From Bacillota bacterium (lineage in GTDB: Bacteria; Bacillota; Clostridia; Christensenellales; Aristaeellaceae), in contig JAEWXD010000030.1 of assembly GCA_023396045.1 (NCBI GenBank), positions 1 through 34,168 of the forward strand: a DNA stretch of 34,168 nt, given 5' to 3'. The notes under the pieces are model-generated. The model saw nothing but the letters and a program-made list of their open reading frames with translations. It had not been told where the DNA came from and searched no databases. A program made the position numbers and the translations under genes. Positions 7,664-16,220 of this stretch are shown here, piece by piece. The stretch's first letter is position 1; each line of letters starts with the position of its first letter.

Positions 7664-8224
7664 ATGTTATATATTCAAAATGTCAGCAAGCACTTTGAAA
7701 ACGAACAGGTATTGCAAAATTTTTCTCTATATTTGGCTGCGGGGGAACATATTGCCATTGTGGGCAAGAGTGGCAAAGGCAAAACCACTTTGCTCAATAT
7801 CATTGCAGGTTTTTTACAAGCAGATAGTGGCAATATACAAGCTCCAAAACATATTTCCATGGTGTTTCAGGATGATCGCTTACTGAATGAGTTTTCTGCC
7901 ATAGACAATTTGCGCCTTGTTTGCAATGCCGGTATGGAGCAAATACAAACCCATTTGCAAACCCTTGGTCTTGCAGAACATATGCATAAAACTGTACAGG
8001 AATATTCTGGTGGTATGAAGCGCAGGCTTACTTTGGCACGTGCCATGCTTGCAAAATCAGAATTAATACTGTTAGATGAGCCTTTTAAAGGCTTAGATGA
8101 GCAAACCAAACAAAACGTTATGGAATATTGTAAAAAAAATATACAGGGCAAAGCCTGTATATTGGTTACCCATGATTTGCAAGAAGCCAAAGTACTTGGC
8201 ATAGAGCAAATTATAGAATTATAA
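7664..8224 (+). CDS. ABC importer ATP-binding protein, SsuB-like, compact
   Basis: 186 residues, short for the SsuB/TauB/ThiZ group (usually 230-260). All ATPase motifs are present: Walker A GKSGKGKTT, Q-loop VFQDD, signature YSGGMKRR (in place of LSGGQ), Walker B LILLDEP, D-loop KGLD and the switch histidine in VTHDLQEA. The protein ends soon after the H-loop, so the C-terminal tail is missing, and the Q-loop-to-signature helical part is short. The start is ATG 7664, because AAAAGGGG lies just upstream and conserved sequence (YIQNVSKHF) begins here. An earlier in-frame ATG at 7523 would lie deep inside the permease gene. It completes the importer with the two genes before it. Confidence 0.93.
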   Translation: MLYIQNVSKHFENEQVLQNFSLYLAAGEHIAIVGKSGKGKTTLLNIIAGFLQADSGNIQAPKHISMVFQDDRLLNEFSAIDNLRLVCNAGMEQIQTHLQTLGLAEHMHKTVQEYSGGMKRRLTLARAMLAKSELILLDEPFKGLDEQTKQNVMEYCKKNIQGKACILVTHDLQEAKVLGIEQIIEL

Positions 8225-8233
8225 TTATTTTTT
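8209..8233 (+). terminator. Weak AT-only hairpin with T-run at the convergent gene ends
   Basis: AATTATA (8209-8215), loop GAAT, TATAATT (8220-8226), then A and six T (8228-8233). It overlaps the last codons of the ATPase gene and of gtrA. The stem has no G-C pair, so termination may be inefficient. Confidence 0.35.
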
Positions 8234-8635
8234 AAATATAAACCATTTGCTGGCAAAGTAGTTAAACACTACAACAAATATATTGCTTATCAGTTTTGCA
8301 ACAAATTCATTGATGTGTAGTACATTTACCAATAAAAGTAAAGAAAGCTGGTCAAATAATATAAAGGAAAGGATTCTTGCCATTACAAATTGTAAGAGTT
8401 CTTTACCTATTTGTTTGCTGTTGCTCTCAAAGACATATTTGCGGTTGCTGAAAAATGCAAACAGTACAGCAAATATCCAAGCTAAAGTGTTTGCTACAAG
8501 CAAGGGCAATATAATCACTTTTCTAAAAAAAGCAAATACAATATAATTTACCACTGTGGTAAGTACACCAAACAGCAAATAGAGTAAAACTTCTTTGTTT
8601 AGTAATTTATCTTTTATTTTTTGTAAAAATTTCAT
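8225..8635 (-). CDS. GtrA family membrane protein
   Basis: 136 residues with four hydrophobic helices. Family hallmarks are LLFGVLTTVVNYIVF in helix 1, a basic loop with FFSNRKYVFES, and a C-terminal FNYFASKWFIFKK. GtrA proteins are linked to cell-surface polysaccharide modification and are thought to help translocate polyprenyl-phosphate-linked sugars. The start codon overlaps the stop of the upstream 70-residue gene by one base (TAATG). It is last in the minus-strand run that begins at dxr and comes after a GT-C-like membrane protein, which fits a glycosylation role. Its stop codon abuts the stop of the convergent ATPase gene with no spacer. Confidence 0.88.
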   Translation of the reverse strand: MKFLQKIKDKLLNKEVLLYLLFGVLTTVVNYIVFAFFRKVIILPLLVANTLAWIFAVLFAFFSNRKYVFESNSKQIGKELLQFVMARILSFILFDQLSLLLLVNVLHINEFVAKLISNIFVVVFNYFASKWFIFKK

Positions 8636-8847
8636 TATTTTCCCTCCATATCGCCTCTGGCGTAGGCAGTGGCAAGGACATCAGAAAAAGGGCAGTATTG
8701 TTCTTTTTTTTGTTTGCTTGCAGTGTAGTAAAAACCATCTTTTTCAAAACGCATTACTTGTATGTTCATTTGCAATATAGTACCGTTTTGCAAAAGTACA
8801 GCCTTTATTTTTTTTTGTTCTTTTAATGAATATTCTAAAAACTTCAT
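8635..8847 (-). CDS. Small protein of unknown function (70 aa)
   Basis: I do not recognise a named domain. It is predicted soluble and mixed alpha/beta, with a charged N-terminus and a tail containing RFEKDGFYYTAS, then KEQYCPFSDVLATAYARGD. It looks real for three reasons: it sits exactly between two coupled genes (ATGA overlap upstream, TAATG overlap downstream), it has AAGGTG before its start, and its residue composition is protein-like. Being sandwiched between a GT-C-like protein and GtrA suggests an accessory role in surface glycosylation, but that is only inferred from position. Confidence 0.7.
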   Translation of the reverse strand: MKFLEYSLKEQKKIKAVLLQNGTILQMNIQVMRFEKDGFYYTASKQKKEQYCPFSDVLATAYARGDMEGK

Positions 8848-10748
8848 GGTTGCACCTTAAATATACGAACATCGTCTTTGGTAAATATTTCTGCATAGTT
8901 TTCTTCCAAAGCCGTTTCGTTTACAGCATAATTGTGTCGTTCATAGTTGCTTAGGTATATATAGTCAACCTTATATTTTTCAAGTATGGTAGTGTCGTTC
9001 TGCTCATAAAAATGCTGTACATCCATTTTGCGCTCGTTGGTATTTAAACCGTGGTAATACAGCCAAAGGTCAGGGCCAACAATAATACGTCTGCCGGCTA
9101 AGCTGGCAATGGGGTTTACATGCTGTGTACCGGTGATAAACATACTGTGTTCTTCTGTGTTGGCAATTGTAAATTGGCTGGCTTCTACTGCAGCACTTGT
9201 AAAATGTTGGTAGTCGCTCACTATTTCTCTTGCAATACTTAAGCAACCGCTTGTAAGCCCCAATATTAAAAATATGGTTGCTATTACGCGTTTGCCTTGT
9301 ATATGATGCAGGGCATGATATACTTGTAAAACATATTCGCAAGCCATGGGTAAGCAAAGTGCAAACCAAACATAGAGCAATTTATTATTATCATAAGTGT
9401 TGGGTTGAAATACCAATAATTCTGCAACAATAAATATAGCAAATGCACTTAATGTAATGCTTCGTTGTAGTTTATTTTTATTAAATATACTGATACATAG
9501 TGGCAATAAAATAATACCGATATTTTTTATGTAAAACCAAGGGTAAAGGTCTATGAGGCCATTGCTGTTGTTTACCCAGTTAAAATGAAATCTGGTAAAG
9601 CCGGCATTACCCAAGGCTTGCTTAAAGGTCCAGCCTATAAGCTGTGGTAGGGCAATAGCCAAAGTGCCTACGCCAAAAACCACAAACTGTATAAATCTTG
9701 CTTTACGGGTTTCTTTTTCTGCAAGCCAAGTTTGCAACAGCATTTGTGCAATAGAGAATATTCCCAAAGCCAAAAACGCATGGGTGTTTACCAAGGGCAT
9801 AAAACCTGCGAAAAGAACGAGCAACAGCAGTTCTTGCTTGCTTGCCAAACGCTTTTCTAAAAACGGGTTCATAAGCAAGTACAAGCTTGGCATAAGCAAC
9901 ACCCAACCACCCATAAAAGTACGCTGTGGCAAAAGCATATCCACCAATATATTAGACCATCTTAAATTGTGGGGCAGGGGCTGGTTGGTGGGTGTTTGGT
10001 AAAAACCATGGAGTATGTTGTGCAGGTTTTCGCCCAAAGTATTTCCGGCCATATCCAAATGGTATAAAAAACCAATGCCACCGTTGATAAATAAAAATAA
10101 AAAAGCCAACACACTTGCTTTTTTGGAAACCATACTGTTTGCCAGAATAAAGTAGCCGGTAAATATTAAAGTGCAACAGAGAGTCCCTACAATATTGATG
10201 CTTACGGGCAAACTTGCTCCAAGCAAATATAACGAACTGCTAAGCGTATCTATTAAAAATGGATAGTTCAACTGTGTGCCACTTAAAATAGAATATTCCA
10301 ATGGAAACTCTGCATTCACCGCACTGGTAATAATACTCAGGTGCAAAGGCAAATCTCCATAGGTGGCTTGCCCTGTGTGTATACTTCCATCTGCCATGGG
10401 GCGTACATTGTGGCTGTATTGCAAATAGGCCATCAGTAGTGTAAAGGGTATTAACAAATATAAAAGCGTTTTTAGTTGGGCTTTATCTTCTTCAACAAGC
10501 ACAAAGCTATGATTTTTACCAAAGGTATAAGCCAAAGCGTTCAATACACTAATCAAGCCCACTGCCGACAGGTGCGCTGCAATAGCAAAACGGAAAACAA
10601 AGGCAAAAAGGGCAGGCAAAACCATAGCCAAAAGCACACCAAAACTGAGCCCCAGCCATATAGTGGCAAGGGGCTTTTGTTTTACAAAGCGGTGCACAAT
10701 ATATACACCACTGCAAATAAAATAGCTTAAAAATAAAATTCCAAACAT
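8844..10748 (-). CDS. Large polytopic membrane protein, probable GT-C-type glycosyltransferase
   Basis: 634 residues with roughly 12-13 hydrophobic helices and a soluble C-terminal part of about 110 residues (from about 520). The first large external loop holds HTGQATYGDLPLH with an acidic residue at D132, the usual place for the catalytic aspartate of GT-C enzymes, which use polyprenyl-phosphate sugars. I cannot assign a specific family, and the sugar and acceptor are unknown. I start at ATG 10746-10748, just after the polC stop. The longer in-frame TTG start at 10805 lies inside polC. The Shine-Dalgarno site is weak, so translation may be coupled to polC termination. The small unknown gene and gtrA follow with overlaps. 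Confidence 0.72.
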   Translation of the reverse strand: MFGILFLSYFICSGVYIVHRFVKQKPLATIWLGLSFGVLLAMVLPALFAFVFRFAIAAHLSAVGLISVLNALAYTFGKNHSFVLVEEDKAQLKTLLYLLIPFTLLMAYLQYSHNVRPMADGSIHTGQATYGDLPLHLSIITSAVNAEFPLEYSILSGTQLNYPFLIDTLSSSLYLLGASLPVSINIVGTLCCTLIFTGYFILANSMVSKKASVLAFLFLFINGGIGFLYHLDMAGNTLGENLHNILHGFYQTPTNQPLPHNLRWSNILVDMLLPQRTFMGGWVLLMPSLYLLMNPFLEKRLASKQELLLLVLFAGFMPLVNTHAFLALGIFSIAQMLLQTWLAEKETRKARFIQFVVFGVGTLAIALPQLIGWTFKQALGNAGFTRFHFNWVNNSNGLIDLYPWFYIKNIGIILLPLCISIFNKNKLQRSITLSAFAIFIVAELLVFQPNTYDNNKLLYVWFALCLPMACEYVLQVYHALHHIQGKRVIATIFLILGLTSGCLSIAREIVSDYQHFTSAAVEASQFTIANTEEHSMFITGTQHVNPIASLAGRRIIVGPDLWLYYHGLNTNERKMDVQHFYEQNDTTILEKYKVDYIYLSNYERHNYAVNETALEENYAEIFTKDDVRIFKVQP

Positions 10749-10749
10749 C

Positions 10750-13700
10750 TTATATACCAAATAAAGAGAACATATCCATCTGTGCAGATTCTGGCAAATC
10801 GCCAATGGCGTTGTTGTTTTTAAGTAAATCTACAATAGAGTTGCCAATCTTACTGCGTTTTTTTAAGTCATCTATGGTGTTAAAGGGGGTTTCTCGAGCT
10901 GCTACAATACTTTCGGCAACGGTATCCCCAAGACCGGGTAATGAGTTGAGCGGCACACGCAAAGCATTGCCTTCTATTAAGAATTTCGTGGCATCGCTTT
11001 TGTAAATATCTGCATGCAGGAATTCAAAACCACGGCTTTGCATTTCCAGTGCCATGCGCATAGCGTAGAGTTCTTCTTTTTCTTTTACACCTAACTGGTT
11101 GCCACTTTGAGTAATAGAACGTACTTTTTCACGCAGAATGGCTGTGTCTAATATCATACTTTCGCTATTATAACCCTTGGAGCGTATGGTGAAGTAGGCA
11201 GCATAGTAAGCCAGCGGATAGTACACCTTGTAGTAGGCAATACGCAAGGCCATAATAACATAGGCTGCAGCGTGTGCTTTTGGGAACATGTACTTGATTT
11301 TATTACAACTATCAATAAACCATTCCGGTACATTGTGTTTGCGCATTTCTTCTTCTGTAGAAGGGGTTAAGCCTTTGCCTTTACGTACAGCTTCCATAGT
11401 GTCAAAGCTAAGTTTGCTTTCTAAGCCATAGCTTATTAATGCGTTCATAATATCATCACGGGTGCAAACGCATTCCGAAAGTGTTGCCGTTTTATTTAAA
11501 ATCAAATCTCGGGCATTGCCAAGCCAAACGTCTGTACCATGAGAAAGGCCGGATATACGCAACAGCTCGCTCATCGTGGTGGGTAAGGTTTCCATCAGCA
11601 TTCCCTGTACAAAGTCTGTACCAAATTCAGGAATACCCAGTGTGCCTGTTTTGCTCAAAATATCTTCACAAGTAACGCCCAAGGCTTCCGGTGAGCGGAA
11701 TAAAGACATTACCTTTTTATCATCCAGAGGGATATCTTTAAAACCAACACCGGTTAGTGCCTCTAAGTCGTGCAACATGGTAGGATCATCGTGGCCGAGT
11801 ATATCCAGCTTTACCAATATATCGTGCATGGAGTTAAAATCAAAGTGGGTGGTACAGGTTTCTACCGTCATATCATCGGCGGGGTGCTGAATGGGGGTAA
11901 ATTGGTAAATGCTGTAATTCTTAGGCAATACTACCATACCGCCGGGGTGTTGGCCGGTGGTGCGTTTTACACCGGCAAGGCCTGCTACAAGCCTATCTTT
12001 ATAGGCGCGGCTGGCTTGTGTACCCTTTAACTCTAAATATTTATTTATATAACCGTAAGCGGTTTTATCTTGCAAAGCAGAAATGGTGCCGGCACGATAC
12101 ACATAGCCTTTGCCAAACAATTCTTCTACATAGGCATGGGCTTTGGCTTGGTACTCACCGGAGAAGTTTAAGTCAATATCCGGTACCTTGTCGCCTTTAA
12201 AGCCTAAGAATACTTCAAATGGAATATCATAGCCATCTTTAATCAGGGGTTTACCACAAATAGGGCATAGCTTGTCCGGCAAATCCACACCTATGGTGTA
12301 TTCTTTGGGCACATCAAAAAAGCCTTGTTTGCAATCTTCACAACGGTAATGGGCAGGCAATGGATTTACTTCTGTAATACCACACATCGTAGCCACAAAG
12401 GAAGAACCAACAGAACCACGACTACCAACTAAGTAGCCGCTTTTGTTGGATTTTAATACCAATTTCTGTGCGATATTGTAAAGCGTACCAAAACCATAGC
12501 CCAATATACTGCCAAGCTCCTTATCAATTCGTGCCTGCACAATGTTAGGTAGGTTCTCGCCATACATTTGTTTTGCACGGTAATAAGTACAACGCTCAAT
12601 ATTTTTAGCGGCGTTTTTCCAAAACGGTTGGAAGGTAACTGCTTTTTCGCCATCGGGGTGGTCTGGGTATTGTTTGATTTTATCTATGCTGTCTGCAATT
12701 TTATTTGTATTTTCTACTACCACTTTATAAGCAGTTTCGCTGCCCAAATAGCTATGTGCTTGTAGCATATCTTCTGTGGTTCTAAAATATAAAGGAGCTT
12801 GCTTGTCAAAATTTTTCTTGCCAACCGTTGCATGAATAATGGCTCTGTATATAGAGTCGGACGGGTGAATAAAATGCACATGGCCGGTTGCTACCACTGG
12901 GATGTTCAGCTTTTCGCCCAACGCTACAATTTTTTTGTTAACGGCACGCAGCTCATCATAGTCTTCTACCAAGCCGTCACGCAAGTATTGACCATGGTGT
13001 TCCACGGGCTGAATTTCCAAAAAATCGTAGAATTTTGCAATTTCCAATAACTTTTCTTCGCTTTCACCACCGATAACGGCTTGAAACAATTCGCCCTCAT
13101 TACAGCAGGAGCCTAATAAAAGCCCTTCTCTGTGGCTTTCTATCTCAAAACGAGGCACACGCATAGCGCGTTTAAAATACTCAATATGCCCTTGGGAAAT
13201 CAAATAATACAGGTTGGCCAAGCCACATTGTTTTTGTACCAATACGTTGATATTCTTACTTCTGCCAAGGCTTGCAGTTTTTAAATATTCGTTGATTTCT
13301 ACTAAATTACAAACTTGTTTGTCTTGCAAGGTGTTAAGCATAATGCTTAAGCACTGCGCGGTTGCAGTGGCGTCATGTACTGCCCTATGTGCATTTACTA
13401 ATGAAACGGATAAGTGCTTACATAGTGCTTTTAATCTATAGCTTTTCATTTCGGGGTACAAACATCTTGCCAATGCCAAAGTATCCAGCACCGGTGTTTG
13501 TAAAGTTTTTCCCATGCGCGCAAGTTCCGCTTGCAATATGCCGTTATCAAAGCTGGCATTGTGCGCTGCCACAACAGAATCGCCAATAAATTCCAGCAGT
13601 TGTGCTGTGGCTTCCGAAGGGCTGGGCTGGCCTTGCAGCATGGCGTCGGTAATACCTGTAATTTCAGTAATTACGGGGTTGAGTGCGTAGCCGGGGTTTA

Positions 13701-15132
13701 CTAAGGTAGCGTAGCTGCCTTTAATTTCACCGTTCTCAAGCTTTACAGCACCAATTTCAATCATACGGTCTTTTTGGGTGTTAAGGCCGGTCGTTTCAAA
13801 GTCCAACACTACAATGCTTTGTTTGCTATCACGGGTATCGGCTTGCATAACGGGCACTTCATAGTCGCACATAAACAATTCGCAGCCGGGTATGAGCTTA
13901 ATATTGTTTTTCTTGGCGGCAGCAAATGCATCCGGGTAGGCTTGCACCACACCATAGTCTGTAACGGCAATGGCTGTGTGGCCCATTTTTGCAGCGTGAG
14001 CAATCAAATCAGCAACGGAGTTGGTTGCGTTGAGTGTGCTCATCTGGCTGTGTACACTCAGTTCCACACGCTTGGTTTCAGCGCTGTCTACAAACACTTC
14101 TGCCGGCATCTTGCTCATGGACTTAATGGTTACACAAGGGTCGTTTTGATAAGTATCAAAATAACAACTGCCTGTAACAAGCAATCGCATACCCGGCTTA
14201 ATGCTATCGGCCAGTGCATCTACAGCTTCTCTACTATGTTTTTTGGCTTCTTCTGCATTAAAACTGCCGTCGGCATTCAATGCTTTGCCTCTGGCACCAT
14301 AGGTTAAAAACAACTTGCAATATACAGAACCTGTATTGTCAGAAAGAACAAAGGTAACAATAACCCTGTCTTTTTTAAATACGGTTGGGCTACTTACTGT
14401 GCCACAAATGGTTACAGGCCCTGCATCACCCGTACATAGTGCAATATCGTTGGTGGTACCTTCAATTTTTTTGCCATAAAGCACGTCTTGGTCTGCAATA
14501 TATTGCTTTTTTATACGAGGAGCAGAAGCAGGTTTTTCTTGCGTTTTTGGCACTGCCACAGTTGTAACGGGTGCTTGTATTTTTGCTTCAGGTACTTCTG
14601 TATTGGGTTGTATGCCATGTATTTTACGCATGTTTTCTACCCATTCTTCACGTTTACCGGCTACTACAAAGGCAACGGGTAAATCAATTCTAAAAATATC
14701 TTTGATGGCTGTGTTTATTTTTTTATCAAAATCGTGGCTTTTATAGAAATATAAGCTCTGATCATCTGGGCAAGTAAGCAAAATTCTTTGGTTGGTATAT
14801 TCCCACGCTGTATCGTTTATCCAAGCGCGTGCAGCGTTGGTATTGCGCTTTAAAAAATTAATCAATACGCTTTTGTAGGCGTGTATATCACGCACAAATT
14901 CTTCTGCTAAATTGGGGCAGGCAATACGAATAGAAACCAAAATATCCGGAAACATTCTTTGTAAAAAGCGCTCTATGTTTAAAAACTCTGCTTCTTCTAT
15001 CAATAAAGGGCTGAGGAACACAAACAAGGCCTTATTTAAAGTTTCGGAATAAAGCACTTTTTCTAATACCAATTTGTCCTTTAAATAGGGCATGGCTTCC
15101 ATAATAGAGTCCAAAACCATTCGCTTTTCCAT
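10750..15132 (-). CDS. polC: DNA polymerase III alpha subunit, PolC type
   Basis: 1460 residues, normal for Gram-positive PolC. In order: an N-terminal region; an OB fold (about 230-340, with VTFVLSDNTGSVYCKLF); first part of the PHP domain (about 355-435); an inserted DEDDh proofreading exonuclease (D444, E446 in LDFETTG; VAAHNASFD); the second PHP part; a four-cysteine zinc site (CEDC...CPIC); the palm with catalytic D985 and D987 in PDIDLNFSGEYQ; and the helix-hairpin-helix and C-terminal regions (SGLSHGTDVWLGNA, MFPKAHAAAY). The PHP site is eroded: HLH is SVH, the MDA aspartate is N, and TDH is TDY. The start ATG has AAAGGG six bases upstream. It lies 18 bases after ispG in the conserved dxr-rseP-ispG-polC order. 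Confidence 0.98.
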   Translation of the reverse strand: MEKRMVLDSIMEAMPYLKDKLVLEKVLYSETLNKALFVFLSPLLIEEAEFLNIERFLQRMFPDILVSIRIACPNLAEEFVRDIHAYKSVLINFLKRNTNAARAWINDTAWEYTNQRILLTCPDDQSLYFYKSHDFDKKINTAIKDIFRIDLPVAFVVAGKREEWVENMRKIHGIQPNTEVPEAKIQAPVTTVAVPKTQEKPASAPRIKKQYIADQDVLYGKKIEGTTNDIALCTGDAGPVTICGTVSSPTVFKKDRVIVTFVLSDNTGSVYCKLFLTYGARGKALNADGSFNAEEAKKHSREAVDALADSIKPGMRLLVTGSCYFDTYQNDPCVTIKSMSKMPAEVFVDSAETKRVELSVHSQMSTLNATNSVADLIAHAAKMGHTAIAVTDYGVVQAYPDAFAAAKKNNIKLIPGCELFMCDYEVPVMQADTRDSKQSIVVLDFETTGLNTQKDRMIEIGAVKLENGEIKGSYATLVNPGYALNPVITEITGITDAMLQGQPSPSEATAQLLEFIGDSVVAAHNASFDNGILQAELARMGKTLQTPVLDTLALARCLYPEMKSYRLKALCKHLSVSLVNAHRAVHDATATAQCLSIMLNTLQDKQVCNLVEINEYLKTASLGRSKNINVLVQKQCGLANLYYLISQGHIEYFKRAMRVPRFEIESHREGLLLGSCCNEGELFQAVIGGESEEKLLEIAKFYDFLEIQPVEHHGQYLRDGLVEDYDELRAVNKKIVALGEKLNIPVVATGHVHFIHPSDSIYRAIIHATVGKKNFDKQAPLYFRTTEDMLQAHSYLGSETAYKVVVENTNKIADSIDKIKQYPDHPDGEKAVTFQPFWKNAAKNIERCTYYRAKQMYGENLPNIVQARIDKELGSILGYGFGTLYNIAQKLVLKSNKSGYLVGSRGSVGSSFVATMCGITEVNPLPAHYRCEDCKQGFFDVPKEYTIGVDLPDKLCPICGKPLIKDGYDIPFEVFLGFKGDKVPDIDLNFSGEYQAKAHAYVEELFGKGYVYRAGTISALQDKTAYGYINKYLELKGTQASRAYKDRLVAGLAGVKRTTGQHPGGMVVLPKNYSIYQFTPIQHPADDMTVETCTTHFDFNSMHDILVKLDILGHDDPTMLHDLEALTGVGFKDIPLDDKKVMSLFRSPEALGVTCEDILSKTGTLGIPEFGTDFVQGMLMETLPTTMSELLRISGLSHGTDVWLGNARDLILNKTATLSECVCTRDDIMNALISYGLESKLSFDTMEAVRKGKGLTPSTEEEMRKHNVPEWFIDSCNKIKYMFPKAHAAAYVIMALRIAYYKVYYPLAYYAAYFTIRSKGYNSESMILDTAILREKVRSITQSGNQLGVKEKEELYAMRMALEMQSRGFEFLHADIYKSDATKFLIEGNALRVPLNSLPGLGDTVAESIVAARETPFNTIDDLKKRSKIGNSIVDLLKNNNAIGDLPESAQMDMFSLFGI

Positions 15133-15150
15133 GCAGCACCCTTTCGTAAA

Positions 15151-16212
15151 TTATTCTACGCCTTTTTCTTTTAATAGTTGCCTTACTTCTGTTATGAGTA
15201 TAGAGGCAATATCGCCTGTGATTTTTCTATGTTCTTCGCCTTTTTTAAACAATATGGCAGTGTCGGCAGTGCCGCCTGCAATACCAATATCAGCATCCTT
15301 GGCTTCACCGGGGCCATTTACAATACAGCCCATTACAGCAACCTTGAGGGGATATTTTACATCTTTTAGGGCATCACGCACTTTTTGGGCAGTGTCTGCC
15401 AAGGCAATGCGTGTGCGGCCACAAGTGGGGCAGGCGATAATGTCAATACCTTCATGCAATAGGCCGCAGGCTTTGAGAATATTTTTTGCCATGTATATTT
15501 CTTGCACGGGGTCGCCGGCTAAACTTACACGCATGGTGTCGCCTATGCCTTCCATAAGCAAGGTGCCAAGGCCAACTGCGCTTTTGATGCCACCTTCTTC
15601 GGGCAAGCCTGCTTCGGTAACGCCTATGTGCAGCGGGTAGTCGCATGCCTTGCTTGCCAAACGATAGGCCTCTACACAAAGCGGTACATTGCTAGCCTTG
15701 AGTGAAAGTACAATGTTATCAAAACCGTTGTTTTCAAGCAATTTGGCGTGGTTCAATGCACTTTCTACAATGCCTTGGGCTGTTACGCCGTTATATTTTG
15801 CCAGTATTTCTTTTTCTAAAGAGCCGCTGTTTACACCTATGCGAATGGGGATTTTATGCATTTTGGCACAATCTGCCACCATACGCACACGATCTGCACT
15901 GCCTATGTTGCCGGGGTTAATGCGCAATTTATCTATACCGGCTTCCATGCTTGCAAGTGCCAAACGATAGTCAAAATGAATATCGGCAACCAGTGGGCAG
16001 GGCTTATTGGCAATAATCTGCTTGAGTGGGGCAATGCAATCTTTATCAAATACAGAAAGGCGCACAATATCACAGCCGGCACTTTTTAAAGCTCTTATTT
16101 GGGCTAACGTGGCTTCTGCGTCACGTGTATCTGTATTGGTCATGGATTGTATGCTGATTCTGCTACCACCACCAATTGCAATTTGGTCTACGAATACTTG
16201 TTTTGTAGGCAT
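15151..16212 (-). CDS. ispG: 4-hydroxy-3-methylbut-2-en-1-yl diphosphate synthase IspG (flavodoxin/ferredoxin-dependent)
   Basis: 353 residues, normal for the bacterial enzyme. It converts methylerythritol cyclodiphosphate to HMBPP in the MEP isoprenoid pathway. The N-terminal TIM barrel begins with GGGSRISIQSMTNTDT and includes DIHFDYRLAL and KLRINPGNIG. The C-terminal domain carries the [4Fe-4S] cysteines C261 and C264 in CPTCGRT and C296 in MGCIVNGPGE. AGGAG precedes the ATG by five bases. It lies 8 bases after rseP and 18 bases before polC, so it is one transcription unit with both. Dxr, an earlier enzyme of the same pathway, starts the run. Confidence 0.98.
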   Translation of the reverse strand: MPTKQVFVDQIAIGGGSRISIQSMTNTDTRDAEATLAQIRALKSAGCDIVRLSVFDKDCIAPLKQIIANKPCPLVADIHFDYRLALASMEAGIDKLRINPGNIGSADRVRMVADCAKMHKIPIRIGVNSGSLEKEILAKYNGVTAQGIVESALNHAKLLENNGFDNIVLSLKASNVPLCVEAYRLASKACDYPLHIGVTEAGLPEEGGIKSAVGLGTLLMEGIGDTMRVSLAGDPVQEIYMAKNILKACGLLHEGIDIIACPTCGRTRIALADTAQKVRDALKDVKYPLKVAVMGCIVNGPGEAKDADIGIAGGTADTAILFKKGEEHRKITGDIASILITEVRQLLKEKGVE

Positions 16213-16220
16213 AATAGCTC

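Noticed and set aside
10749..10805. Longer TTG start at 10805 for the GT-C-like gene
   Set aside because: It lies inside polC with no ribosome site, and the added residues are antisense-like rather than membrane sequence.
13774..14307. Plus-strand open frame of 177 codons
   Set aside because: It is the antisense of polC, across the PHP and exonuclease region. Its product is rich in His, Cys and Gly with no family resemblance.
15092..15640. Plus-strand open frame of 182 codons
   Set aside because: It lies opposite ispG and the end of polC. The ispG frame has its iron-sulphur cysteines and ribosome site, so this is a shadow.
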